DNA of 64,000 nt from Plutella xylostella. Taxonomy: Eukaryota > Arthropoda > Insecta > Lepidoptera > Plutellidae. Under the pieces are notes generated by a model that made no database searches, was not told the DNA's origin, and saw only the letters and a program-made list of their open reading frames with translations. Position 1 is the first letter of the stretch; each line of letters opens with the position of its first letter. Positions 1 to 10,357 of this stretch are shown in pieces. The stretch is from the NCBI RefSeq assembly GCF_932276165.1, contig NC_063999.1, positions 2,668,501-2,732,500 on the forward strand, in the 5' to 3' direction. A program made the translations under genes and the position numbers.

Positions 1-57
1 AATGAATGTAAACAAACTTAATAATTTAGGAAACGAAACTGTAATGAACCAGTTAAA

Positions 58-140
58 TAAATAAATATGTGGGAACATCTCAGACACGGCCATCCGAGGC
101 CTGTAATATGGGTCAGACAGATGATATATCTAAGATTGTT
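58..140 (-). mobile_element. SINE 3' fragment, family 1
   Basis: This stretch matches the 3' half of the complete SINE at 16784-17038: both contain ATATGTGGG, ACGGCCATCCGA, TAATATGGG and GATATATCTA in the same order. The tRNA-like head is missing, as expected of a 5'-truncated retrocopy. Family-level similarity is by eye. Confidence 0.7.
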
Positions 141-2061
141 CTGTTTAAAAGTCAATAAAATAAGGAGCGATGAATAAAGTGTTTTTATTTTTATTTATGC
201 ATTTTTTTACACTATGTCAAAATTATAATCTGGACAACAACAGTCTATGGAACAACTCTCTCCAAGGGTCGAACATCGAACTTCAATAACTTATCGATGG
301 TCCTCCAAAGTAAAGAAAGGTACATCACTAGCTAATGCACACACTGAAAAATCAAAATTGGTCACGTTTTATCTAGCTGTCAGTTCGTCTATACGCTAGT
401 ATATACTAAGTCTATGGTCACATAGAACAACGCGGACTCGGGTGTACCAATGAGTTTGTCATGTAGTTAGTTTGACAAAGAACAAAAGTGTATAGCTTAT
501 GCAGCAGACCGTACATTTAACATAATTGTATACACAAAAAAAAATTACTGCAAAAAGGGAGAGCCGAAATATATTTTTCGTGAAGGTAGTGTGCCACCCT
601 CCAGCTGCTGAATTTTCATACAGTCTACGTCACGTCATTTAACAGCTTAGTCATGGTACTCGTGGTATACCTACGTATAGGTACTATATTTTAGAATTAA
701 ATGCAATGTTAACTTAATATGTTTAATTATTTAATTCACCAAAGAGCAAAGGTATTTCAGCTGGAATCATGGGAACACTACAAAGTACCTAATATTTATT
801 ACCGCCACCGGATATTGTTAACTGGTGCAATACTCGTATAAAATGCAATTTTATTGATACTTTTAAAATGATCGGTAGGACTCGTAAATTTATATAGGTT
901 GCTAAATTAAGATACAAAGGTCTTGTAAAATAAACAAACCTTATCATTTTAAATACAATATATTATGTTATGCCAACATATTTAAATTGATAGCAAAGTT
1001 AACAAATTATAAAGCTCCATGCTTTATATTTTTTTATAATAAATCATACCTACCATAGTTTTAGTGTTGTTTAAAAAACATGTTTGTATAAATAATTTTA
1101 TATACATGTATAATTAAAAATGATATGTTGGAAGTTGCAGGATTAAGCCAAGAATAAGTATTAATTCAGATATATCTACTTTGAATAAATTGCTCCATTA
1201 ATTACTACTGTAATCGCAATCGGCGCCGGCGTCATTATCTATGGCCAAACGTGCGTTTAATATGTCAAATATGACACAAATTTCAAACTGAGAACCCGCA
1301 GACGCCACCCGTCAGCGCTTGGCGCCAAAAATCAAAAAAAGAACAAAACCAACAAGCTTTACAACCTGCCAGTACAGTCTCTCTCCTGCCTTTTGAAGAA
1401 GCAAAAATAGCCTTTATACAATTAAAACTAAGGGTGTGTGCTTGTGTTTTTAACTTTGCAGTTCGGTATGCAAAATGTTGCTGTCACATTGCTCCATCGG
1501 GCGCTCTTGAACTACATTCACTTACAAATGTAATGGAAAACTTGATATTGGGTAACGAAGTGACCAATGGGATAGGAGTAGGATTTTGCAAGGGGTGGGT
1601 TGGGTTGATCTGATCAGTAGCCCAGTTTCTCACTTGAATCTACGCATACATATTTTACAGGTCACATGTTAGTAAATTTGCACACACCGGATACCCGTAA
1701 AATTATACTAACTCTACCTATTCGCTCTTAGCAACAAGATGCCCGACGACACGTTAATTTAATAGAAATCACGGAAAGCAGCAGTCGCGTCCGCCTCCAA
1801 TACTTTACCTTTATTTTATTTTATTTTATTTATTTATTTTATTTTAATATTGTCGGATCACTAACAACAAGTAAAGTTTAAGTTAAGCGTCCACCTTTCG
1901 CCATAGTACTCAAAGTATTCAAAGTATTCGCATTCAGTATTTAGACATTCACACAAGTGCGTCCACTTCATCGGCATTGCCGACTTCGTTTCTCCATATA
2001 TACGTTTATGACAATCCGTTTTGTGCGATAGGTACGATTCCGGTAGTTGAAGCTTACCTTA
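141..2061. other. Intergenic DNA, no gene seen
   Basis: AT-rich sequence without a supportable exon or recognised repeat, apart from a (TTTTA)n-type microsatellite at about 1810-1846. A GC-richer patch near 1215-1330 contains two GGCGCC sites but no open frame. Confidence 0.5.
1810..1846. repeat. (TTTTA)n microsatellite
   Basis: Imperfect tandem run of TTTTA and TTTA units read directly from the sequence. Confidence 0.85.
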
Positions 2062-2680
2062 AAGGCTAGTTTACACAGTGCGAGCTGCTGCCTGGCCAGT
2101 AGACAGCTACTCGGTTTGTGTACTCGTACGCCAGTAGCTCGGCTCGCCTTTGCTGTCTACACGACACCCAGTCCCAGGCCGAGTCGAGTCGCGGCGTAGT
2201 ACACAAAAAACACGGGTTCCACTCACACTGTCCAGGATACTGAGTGCGAGTTTTTTCACCTATCGAGAAGTGAAATCGAAACGCAAATTTGTATTGCGTG
2301 GGAGACATGCCACCTATCGGTAAGTAGCTGTAGAGGCACAGCTGGCACTGGCGAGCTACTGCCGAACGCGTCCAAACGATGCGAGCGACGGCCGAGCCGC
2401 TGTCATGGCGAGTTGCTGCCGGGCGAGCAGGCGAGTGAAAACAAAAAATGTTGAAGTAACTCGGATGCGAGCTACTGACCAACTCGCACGTACACACGGC
2501 AACGTTAAATGGTCGGCAGGGCACACTAACGTAGGTAGTGTATGTGTGTGTCGGCGACGTCGACGTAATTATTTAGTTCTGGGCAACCCACACACGGATA
2601 TTGTAAGCATGTAGTTGTGCCAGTGACAATGATTCATTGTTTTTATGATATGAAGCAAAATTTTGCAAGGCATTGTAATA

Positions 2681-2752
2681 GATTGAATGGCTCAGTTGGT
2701 ATGATACAAGACTTACAAATTTCGGTATGGTGGTTCAAATCCCACTGAACTT
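2681..2752 (+). other. tRNA-like segment inside the Tc1-like element
   Basis: A box-A-like TGGCTCAGTTGGT and a box-B-like GGTTCAAATCCC are 43 bp apart, the spacing of RNA polymerase III internal promoters. Acceptor pairing is poor, so it is not called as a tRNA gene; a tRNA-derived SINE head is more likely. Confidence 0.45.
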
Positions 2753-3234
2753 ACAATATTCCTTTTTTGTTTTTTTTATAGATTTAATTAATTTTTTAAG
2801 ATGGTTAATAATAGTATTGTAGTATATACGAATAAAAGCAGCACAGAAAGTAAATGAAACAAGTTATTAAGTGTTAAAATAACCAAATTTATTCTTGCCG
2901 TAACATAAACATTAAGGATGTTACGTTTTTGTTGTTTTTCGATTTAAAACATAGTTGTAGTTTATATTAATAAGGAAAATTTTCAATTAGCAGTTTTAAA
3001 TAATAATAAACATCAGAAAAGGATGGACTGGCTGTTTTACTAAAGTAAATAGGCAAGTCATTAGTTATATGAAACAACATGTTAATTAGCTAGAAATAAG
3101 ATAACTTATTCCAACCTCAGTAACAATAACATCATTAACACATTGGCTTACCCATAATTGTAAATAATAATAAGTATTTAACCAAATAACTAAAGTCTTA
3201 TACAAATGGAAAAATAAAAATTACTGAGCTAACC

Positions 3235-3826
3235 CCAATAACTATAATTTTCACCACTTTTTCGCCATAATATCTTACGTCCATCCTTGTCTGATTTAAA
3301 GGACTTTTCATCACTAAATATCACCACATTGTTGCACCAATCAAAGTTTAAAATAGTCAGTCGCAAAACGCACTCTGTTTCGACGATACTGATCGGTTAG
3401 AGCAATTTTCTTCGTCGGCCTCCGACACCGCAACCCAGCAGCACGCAAGTGAACCCGTACGGTTCGTAGGGATAGATTATGTGTTGTGGCCGTAGAACAG
3501 GTGCTGCAGAACGGATCAGCGCTATGTGCAGCTACGATTTCTCGATGGCGTGGTGATGCATCCGTATAGACGACTACTGTCTACATACATGTCCCAAATC
3601 TGCGTATCGGTGAACCCATAATTGAACAGTTCTCCTCTGCAAACAAAAAATACAAATACTTAGCATATACAAATACAAATATTCTAACGGTCAAATAAAA
3701 TTATATTTGCAGTTCTATGTTACTTACCGATATCATTAAACGTCTTGCGATTTCACTAATTGTAATATTTTGTTCATATAATACAATTATCTCCGCCTTT
3801 TTGAACATGGTTAAATGACTTTCCAT
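3235..3826 (-). pseudogene. Degraded Tc1-like transposase
   Basis: On the minus strand an ATG at 3826 opens a 33-codon segment ending at 3728 before GTAAGT. It contains a helix-turn-helix-like stretch (ISEIARRLMIS). A possible acceptor at 3637-3638 continues the helix with RRTVQLWVHRYADLG, then reaches a stop. Further on, at about 3300-3240, the fragment NVVIFSDEKSFKSDKDGRK carries the IFSDE motif typical of the second catalytic Asp in Tc1-like DDE transposases. Stops and frame changes separate these blocks, so this is a fossil of the element at 2062-4545. The small intron (about 90 bp) is inferred from splice-like sites only. Confidence 0.7.
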
Positions 3827-4111
3827 AGTGACTGCGAAGATAAATTAATTATAAATTGACAAATCACAAAGTGAATCACTATGCAGACGCAGAGGTGAAT
3901 TGTCACTAAAACTAAAAACTAATTTCGTTTATTCATATTGTATGAGGGTAGAATGGTTTTACTTCTCAAATGAAGAACGAATCATATATTTTTTGCGAAG
4001 AGAAATAGTCGACAGCTATGCAGCTTGTAGTAATTTGTCAATTTCAAATAAATTTATTCTATACTCAACAGCGTTTAAATTAACGCTAAATTTAAATAAA
4101 GTAAAATAAAT

Positions 4112-4188
4112 ATACCCCATCAGTGGACTCGAACTCACGACCTATGTTTCATAAGTCTAACATACTACCAATGAGCTACGAAGAGTAT
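4112..4188 (-). other. tRNA-like segment, inverted relative to 2681-2752
   Basis: Read on the minus strand it has GTAGCTCATTGGTAG (box A) and GAGTTCGAGTCC (box B), and its outer seven bases could pair as an acceptor stem. The T-stem does not pair well. It resembles the segment at 2681-2752 in opposite orientation. Confidence 0.45.
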
Positions 4189-4761
4189 AGCTACTAGCTG
4201 TGAAATTTTGCTTCAAGTCAATTTTATAACTATTTGACTTACTCGACCGGTTGATATGTTTATGTCACAGCTGGTGTAAGGGCGTTTGCCTACGCGCAAA
4301 CTCGTTTGTGCTGTTGTGTGTGTGTGTGTGGTTTGTTACTGGTGTATTTACCGATTTCTGCTTTATTGCACACATAGACCACGTTAGTGTGCACACATAC
4401 ACTACGTTTGTGTGCCCTGCTAACCATTTGGAGTTGCCGTGTGTACGAGTTACTCGTAAGTTACGTCCAAACAGTGCGAGTTACTGAAGTGCAGCTACTC
4501 GGAAGGCTGACTCGTACGCTAACTCGCACTGTGTAAACTAGCCATTAGGCAGTCACACAAAACAGCAGTCAGCAAGTTTGCCGCATCACTTGTCACTAGA
4601 GGCCACCATTCACCAGATAATATTTTGATCACCAAAGGCCATCATTCATTTTGATACGAAGGTACTCCTTATTTGTAATTTTCTATATAAGTTAAAGTTC
4701 GAGGTCTCATTACCATCTGTTCGGACAAGTGGCTTAGATTGTTATACATAATTATGAATAA

Positions 4762-4967
4762 CTAGCTGTTCCTTCTGTTTCCTGTTAATTCGCGCGCTTC
4801 GCTTCGCATTAAAAAGGTTTCCCGTGGGAATTCCGGGATAAAAAGCCTTCTTCCCAGGGTCTAGACCATATGTATACCAAATTTCATTCAAATCCGTTCA
4901 GTAGTTTTGGCGTGAAAGAGTAACAGACAGACACAGTTAATTTCGCATTTATAATATTAGTTAGGAT
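4762..4967 (-). mobile_element. Lepidopteran interspersed repeat (ATCCTAAC...CAGCTAGT), copy A
   Basis: Minus-strand copy of a short non-autonomous repeat found again at 31164-31360 and 42682-42906. Shared blocks include CTTCGCTTCGC, GGAATTCCGGGATAAAAAG, CAGGGTCTAGACCAT, ATTCAAATCCGTTCAGTAG and a GACAGACAGACA run. I recognise it as a repeat type common in Lepidoptera; I am not certain of its formal family name (possibly Helitron-related). Confidence 0.75.
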
Positions 4968-5071
4968 GTATTCAAAGAGTATAATATTATCATATTATTT
5001 GTCATATTTTCCAAATAAAAAATATTAAAACTTTCTTTTAGGTAGCGCGTTGATGTCTAAACTATGGCGAT

Positions 5072-5153
5072 GGCGTTGGCGATTAGAGTTATTACTCTAA
5101 TCGCCAACGCCACGTCCTCTGTAGCCTGACTATTGTCAGGCTACAGAGGACGT
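5072..5153. repeat. Two abutting perfect hairpins with identical TATT loops
   Basis: Hairpin 1 has 18 bp perfect arms (5072-5089 and 5094-5111) around loop TATT. Hairpin 2 starts at the next base and has 19 bp perfect arms (5112-5130 and 5135-5153), also around TATT. The stems are unrelated in sequence. Confidence 0.9.
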
Positions 5154-5706
5154 TTCTATTAATACATTTTTTTACTGCATATGCATTTATTACTATTATT
5201 ACTGTTAAATCTATATGATATATTATAAAACTATGTTCTCTTTATATTTGTTTACTCTAAATAAAACTAAACTAAACAAACTCTCATTATATTCGGGCAC
5301 GACAGGAAAATAACAGTTTTGCAAAATTACCGAGTTTCTAAGATTCAGAATCTTGCTGATTCCGTAGTAACTTATCGATGAGCCTACGATGATGAGAAAC
5401 ACCTACATACTCCTGTCTCATGCATAATATTATTATTTAGGTATGTTGTATGTAATAATTTTGCATACATTTATTCATAGACAAGTCTTAACCTCCCCAT
5501 TTAACGGGTAATGAAGATGTTGCTCAATACATCTCACTTAATTCAAATTCCATTTAATTGCATTTTTTTTCGTAAGAACATTAATGCCTAAGTAATTTGT
5601 ATGAATAAATATGTAATGGACCTAGTGGTCGATTGTTACTATGGAGAACCATCGAGCTTTCTGTAGAGTTTTGCAGATTTTACACGAGCATAGGTAAATT
5701 CAAATA

Positions 5707-5845
5707 CACTCACGGGCAATGAATAGCTTTCACTCACAAAATGCCGACTCCAAACGACCCCAATTTTTTCAAACCTTTAATTACAATGTTACCGTTTTTT
5801 GTTGGTAATATCCTGATGCTCTGTTAAATGTACTTTTTATTGTAT
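5707..5845 (-). mobile_element. Partial copy of the CACTCACGGGCAATGAAA MITE
   Basis: It begins with the terminal sequence CACTCACGGGCAATGAA and shares TTGGTAATATCCTGATG and TGTTAAATGTACTTT with the complete MITE at 16468-16691, in reverse orientation. The second terminus was not found. Confidence 0.65.
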
Positions 5846-5885
5846 CTGATTATTCTACCGTTTTAAAACTCATTAGACAATACAG

Positions 5886-5990
5886 TCCACCAACCCGCAC
5901 TAGGCTTGCGTGGTGGTTTTAGTTCCTTCCTTCATTGAATGGAAAACCGTGTCGTGCGTGCCCCAGCAGTGGGGACTTGATGGGTTGTAA
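5886..5990 (+). repeat. LINE-tail-like repeat, copy 1
   Basis: Contains CCACCAACCCGCACTAGGC, GTGGTGG, CTTCCTTCATTG and GGGGACTTGATGGGTTGTAATG, the same string order as copies at 6175-6410, 35203-35312 and (reverse) 59895-60290. Probably the 3' end of a non-LTR retrotransposon. Confidence 0.6.
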
Positions 5991-6174
5991 TGAGACAATG
6001 CAGATATACTTCAAAATATAACGAGTACTTCATAATGAGCGTACAGAGATCCGATGAGGCGGCTCGACCCCGTCACAGATTCACTCAGGTATGCTAATTT
6101 AAACGCTACCTAGACTGTGCCGCATCCTCAATTCCTTAACATCTTAATACTTATATGCATATTATTATAACTTA

Positions 6175-6410
6175 TGATTGCATAGTAAGCCGCAGCAGTC
6201 AGCAGTCGGAAAGCCTAGTCAGAGGCAACTTGAGTTGACCACTGACCACTACCCCACAACTCTCTCAGCACAAGCTAGCTTGTGTTGGGGCCCACCAATC
6301 CGCACTGGGCCCGCGTGGTGGACTAGGCCTAAAACCTTTCCTTTATTGGAAGAATACCCGTGCTGAAGCAGTAGGGACGTGATGACTTATGATGATGATG
6401 ATTGCATATA
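6175..6410 (+). repeat. LINE-tail-like repeat, copy 2
   Basis: Longer copy of the repeat at 5886-5990, ending in (GAT)n at 6398-6410. It is the approximate reverse complement of 59895-60100. Confidence 0.65.
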
Positions 6411-7126
6411 GATTATTATGGGGTACATAAAAGGAGTCTCCCGATCAATTGTGCCTTATACCCGACCACCCTGCGTAGTGCGTTGCGGACGCTAATCTGA
6501 CTGGTTAATCCTAAACCAAGAATAGATTTTGTAAGTTATTATATTCGTAATTGTCGATTGATATCCTATTATCTACTCACTCATCTACCTACCAACACCA
6601 CTGAAAACTAACCATCGGATGACAAGAATACCAAATATTCTTTTCCCAATAATAATTATTACTTCACGCAACCACCTAACATTTCAAATCATTGTTCGTA
6701 CAAATACGTGCATTTAATTGGCATTCCATCTCATTTCGTAAACAATAGAATAGAACCGGTGAACAAAAGACGGTCGCCATGCCAAGTCGGTCATTGCCTC
6801 GTCGTGTGCAATCACAATTGATTCCTCACTGAGGTATTGGAGTGTGGGTAAAGTGACGCGTCTGTTGTGTACTCATCATCATTCTTTGACAAAAAGGTAT
6901 CGTTTGGCGGCGGACTACAATGCAGTTGCAGTTGACGATTATGACGTGTCGCAATTCTATATATTTCTGTAGGATTCATAAAGATACTAGCGACAGGGCA
7001 TTCGACGATACGTCCGTAGAAATACATACAAACGTAGGTACTTACTTAGAAATGAAATTACGATACGTCGGGTATCGTCTCTGCAGCAACCTCTTGTCGT
7101 TGGTGGTCAATGGGAGGTAACGCGTG
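6411..7126. other. No gene seen
   Basis: Short overlapping frames on both strands lack splice context or recognisable motifs. No repeat family identified here. Confidence 0.4.
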
Positions 7127-7440
7127 TGATTTTGCCGCTAGGGGCGCTGGTGTCGACTGAGGTCAAGTGACATTTACTTTTCACTAGTTTTCACTGGTAT
7201 AATATGGCGGGCTTCGTAACAAATTATATTTTCGTTCCTTTCTCTGTTGAAAAGTGATCTCATTTCGAGAAATTATCGCAAATATGGATTATTTGTCGAT
7301 GAATGTGCACTCTTTGAAAGCTGAATTAAGGAAAAGAGGCCCGAAAACATGTGTCCTCCTTTTCTTTCCGAACATAGCGGAACTGCACAACATTGCGGCA
7401 TAGTAACTTGATATGATGATAGTTATTTATATTAAATAAT

Positions 7441-8335
7441 CTTATGACATACATACATACATACATATGCTCACGGCTGTAATCCCCGAAGGGGTAGTCA
7501 GAGGTGACTTGCAAGCGAGTCACCCGCTTTTCGCTGTACATTTGTACTCACGATAGGTCGCGAGCCATATCGCCGTTTTTGAATGAGTACAATGCACTGA
7601 ATTTGTCGGGTAAGTGGGCAACCCGACTGTCAGATGCTTTCAAGCTGCCCGAAGGCCTCAGAGCCTGAAGACAAAAGTCTTCAACCAGTGCGTCCTGCCA
7701 GTGATGACGTATGGTTCAGAGACGTGGACACTGACGGTAGGACTGGTCAATCGATTTAAAGTCGCTCAGCGTGCTATGGAGAGAGCTATGCTTGGGGTTT
7801 CTCTGATGGATCGTATCAGAAATGAGGTTATCCGTCAGAGGACTAAGGTTACCGACATAGCTGTCAAAATATGCAAGCTGAAGAGGCAGTGGGCTGGTCA
7901 TATCTGCCGAAGAACCGATAACCGTTGGAGTAGACGGGTTCTCGAGTGGAGACTACGAACAGGCAAACGCAGCGTGGGACGCCCTCCTGCCCGCTGGACT
8001 GATGACCTTAGGTGGGTAGCCGGTAGTGGTTAGATGAGGAAGGCCGAGAACCGAGTGTTGTGGCGCTTCTTATTGGGAGAGGCCTATGTCCAGCAGTGGA
8101 TGATTATTGGCTGATGATGATGATGATGATGAAGGCCTCTGACTAGGCTTAACGACTACTGCCGAAGCAGCAACCGGGACCCACGGCTTAACGTGCCGTC
8201 CGAAGCATGGAAGCGTCCAGAAAAGAACCACTTGAAGTCGGTCACCCATCCAACGGCTGACCGTGCCAGTTGTTGCTTAACCTCAGTGATCAGTAACGAT
8301 CACTGATGCCAGCTCGACTACGGACACTTCTAAGC
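7441..8335 (-). repeat. Interspersed repeat interrupted by a LINE
   Basis: Starts with (CATA)n and contains GTAATCCCCGAAGGGGTAGT. The segment 7590-7659 plus 8140-8335 matches 60030-60290 almost base for base, but the LINE at 7660-8130 splits it here. The 60 kb copy is the uninterrupted version. Confidence 0.85.
7660..8130 (+). pseudogene. RTE-type LINE reverse transcriptase C-terminal fragment
   Basis: The plus frame reads LKTKVFNQCVLPVMTYGSET, then FKVAQRAMERAMLG, and ends in GRPPARWTDDLR, the conserved C-terminal part of RTE-clade endonuclease-reverse transcriptases. It is 5'-truncated, has lost its last codons by a frame break, and ends in (TGA)n. It is bounded by GAAGGCCTC at 7651-7659 and again at 8131-8139, a 9 bp target-site duplication. 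Confidence 0.85.
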
Positions 8336-9149
8336 TTATGAGATTCAAGATTTTATAATATAAAAATTATAAGTAATAGATAAATTCGCCTCTGATAAGT
8401 TTGACAGCTATACCTCTTGACCTCAGTCGACAGTGGCGCCAACTGGTGAGCAAAAAAACGGTAGTCCCCATTGGCAACTTTGAAGCTAAATATTTTCCTG
8501 ACATTTTAACGATGATTTTAAGTAAAATTCTAAGTGCCCCTTTACTGTGTCTAGATAAAGGTTACATGCGGTATTAAATGAAATAAGATTAAATTTGGTA
8601 AACATGCGTTTTTTTTTTTATTATAAAATAGACTTAACTTATAACATGTATGTATAAAATAAAATAATATGAAAACGGAATGGCCTATTAACTGAGGTTT
8701 ATAGCTTAACTTCGTGCGAGGATAAATATTTATTTAGATCGCCATTTAAATCTTATAACGACTAATTAAGCTCCTATGTAGCAGCTAATGTTGATTTGAA
8801 GCTATCATGACGATTTATTATAAAGTGGCTAGGCATTTAGTGTAATTACTGAAGATGCAGATTAAGTTAAATTGCCTAAGCATATCGCAATATGTGAATA
8901 GATGTGACGGACACATCAGATGTAGCACATAAAAGAGTCTTATAGCACTTATTCCATTCGTGATATAAGTCAAATTTAAAGTGCACACATTATACTTACA
9001 TACGAATATGAATAATTTTACTAATTACCATACGATTTACATAAAACTATATGGGGCTATACCTGGGACTATGTTTATATTGTGAGGCTTGATAATTTTA
9101 ATTTATTGGATTATATAGCAAAGATATTACTTGATAGATGTATTTCCTG
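8336..9149. other. No gene seen
   Basis: AT-rich DNA. Around 8402-8428 lies an inverted match to 7143-7168 (core GTCGACTGAGGTCAAG), possibly ends of an older element that the repeat at 7441-8335 entered. Confidence 0.4.
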
Positions 9150-9243
9150 TGGGTTGACTGGTAGAAAATGCTTATAGCATTAAGTCAACCCTTTGTACAC
9201 TTATTTATATATTTGTGCAATAAAGGATTAAATAAATAAATAA
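9150..9243 (+). repeat. LINE 3' tail ending in (TAAA)n
   Basis: Order of blocks: GACTGGTAGAAAATGCTTAT, AGCATTAAG, TTTGTACA, TTGTGCAATAAA, then (TAAA)n. The same order recurs at 32034-32085 and in reverse at about 26090-26160 and 31535-31575. Confidence 0.6.
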
Positions 9244-10256
9244 AATATTCTAAGGTATTTGTTTCCAGCTTTATATATATTATAATACGCGTTTTTGCAA
9301 CATACTCGTATATGGCTGTATCTTTATTTCACGTTAGCATAGAAGCAGATAGAATGATTTCACAGCCTCATACTTATTACCGACGAGACGTTCAGAAAAC
9401 AGAGTGTCAGCGAAGGGAACCTATTTTAAAAATAAAAAACCTACTGATGCTCGCAAATATTTCAAACTGCACAAATAGATGCAAGAATGTGTCTTTATTA
9501 ACATAAATGCAATAAATCCGTCAGAAAGCACATTAAACCAAAACTGAGCAACACTAACACACATTACGGCGTGTGTTATTAGAGTTTTTGGCCGCCATTA
9601 CATCATACAAACACGAGTTAATTCAATTCTTTTTATTTAGAGCATGAAGATTCTATTAAGTTATAGCTGAGATAATTTGACCTAGATAGAATGATTTGCC
9701 TACTTATTGTATGTAAACTTAAGTGGTGTATAGTAATACGAAATGTGCCCACGATAAGAACCGGATGGACTGTAAAAGGAGTATTGGGTTCGAAGGACAA
9801 TAAAATGGAGCATAAAAGTGGCCGGGAAGGGAGGAAATGTTGGGTACATGGTTGGGACGATTGTCTAGCGAAAAGCCTGTTTGTCCTCTTCGGTTTGCAC
9901 CCGTTCACGTCCAAGTATATTACCTCAATAAAGAATGAAGATTTAAAAGGCATTATGATAAGTACTTATGCCTTTCAGAATAATTTACACATAGTTCATC
10001 TTTATACCTACAGATATAACTCATATGGTTTAAGGGCCCGTACAGGGTGACGTGCCGCGCCAATTTTGGGTTTTCAATGCTCTTCACACAGCACACGCAG
10101 TGATACGCACACATGTAAGTTTGCACAGTGGTTCGATAAACTTTTACTCGCAAACTTTATTGACAATTATGTTCAAGTACATTTTGGGTGATTTTAGGGT
10201 AAGTAAGTATAATTCTTACTTACACTGGTAGGCACCAGGAAAGAGAGCACATATAT
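9244..10256. other. No gene seen
   Basis: A frame of about 119 codons at 9691-10050 has no recognisable motif, unremarkable composition and no splice context, so it is not called. Confidence 0.4.
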
Positions 10257-10357
10257 GCGTAACGTAAAGGGATCGCCTCTTTTTCTTCTTGAACCAGTAG
10301 AACGCAAGCTCGCGAACGCCTGATTGACAGAAAAAAGGCGATCCCTTTACGTTACGC
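10257..10357. mobile_element. Short palindromic MITE
   Basis: Perfect 22 bp inverted arms (10257-10278 and 10336-10357, starting GCGTAACGTAAAGGGATCGC) extend into a near match of about 30 bp through an A/T run, with a roughly 57 bp spacer. No flanking duplication longer than 2-3 bp is obvious. Confidence 0.75.

Larger units (their letters stand above)
2062..4545 (-). mobile_element. TA-flanked Tc1-like DNA transposon with subterminal repeats
   Basis: The ends are inverted repeats of 23 bp with one mismatch (core GGCTAGTTTACACAGTGCG, at 2062-2084 and 4523-4545), each abutting a TA dinucleotide (2060-2061 and 4546-4547), the target-site duplication of IS630-Tc1-mariner elements. Both ends carry several copies of a GCGAGYTRCTG-like motif, for example around 2079, 2350, 2408, 2466 and 4475. 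A broken transposase lies inside on the minus strand. Two tRNA-like segments sit in opposite orientations near the ends. Total length is about 2.5 kb. The element is non-functional because its transposase frame has stops. Confidence 0.75.

Noticed and set aside
2066..2614. Overlapping frames at the left end of the Tc1-like element
   Set aside because: They fall in GC-rich subterminal repeats and have no similarity to transposases.
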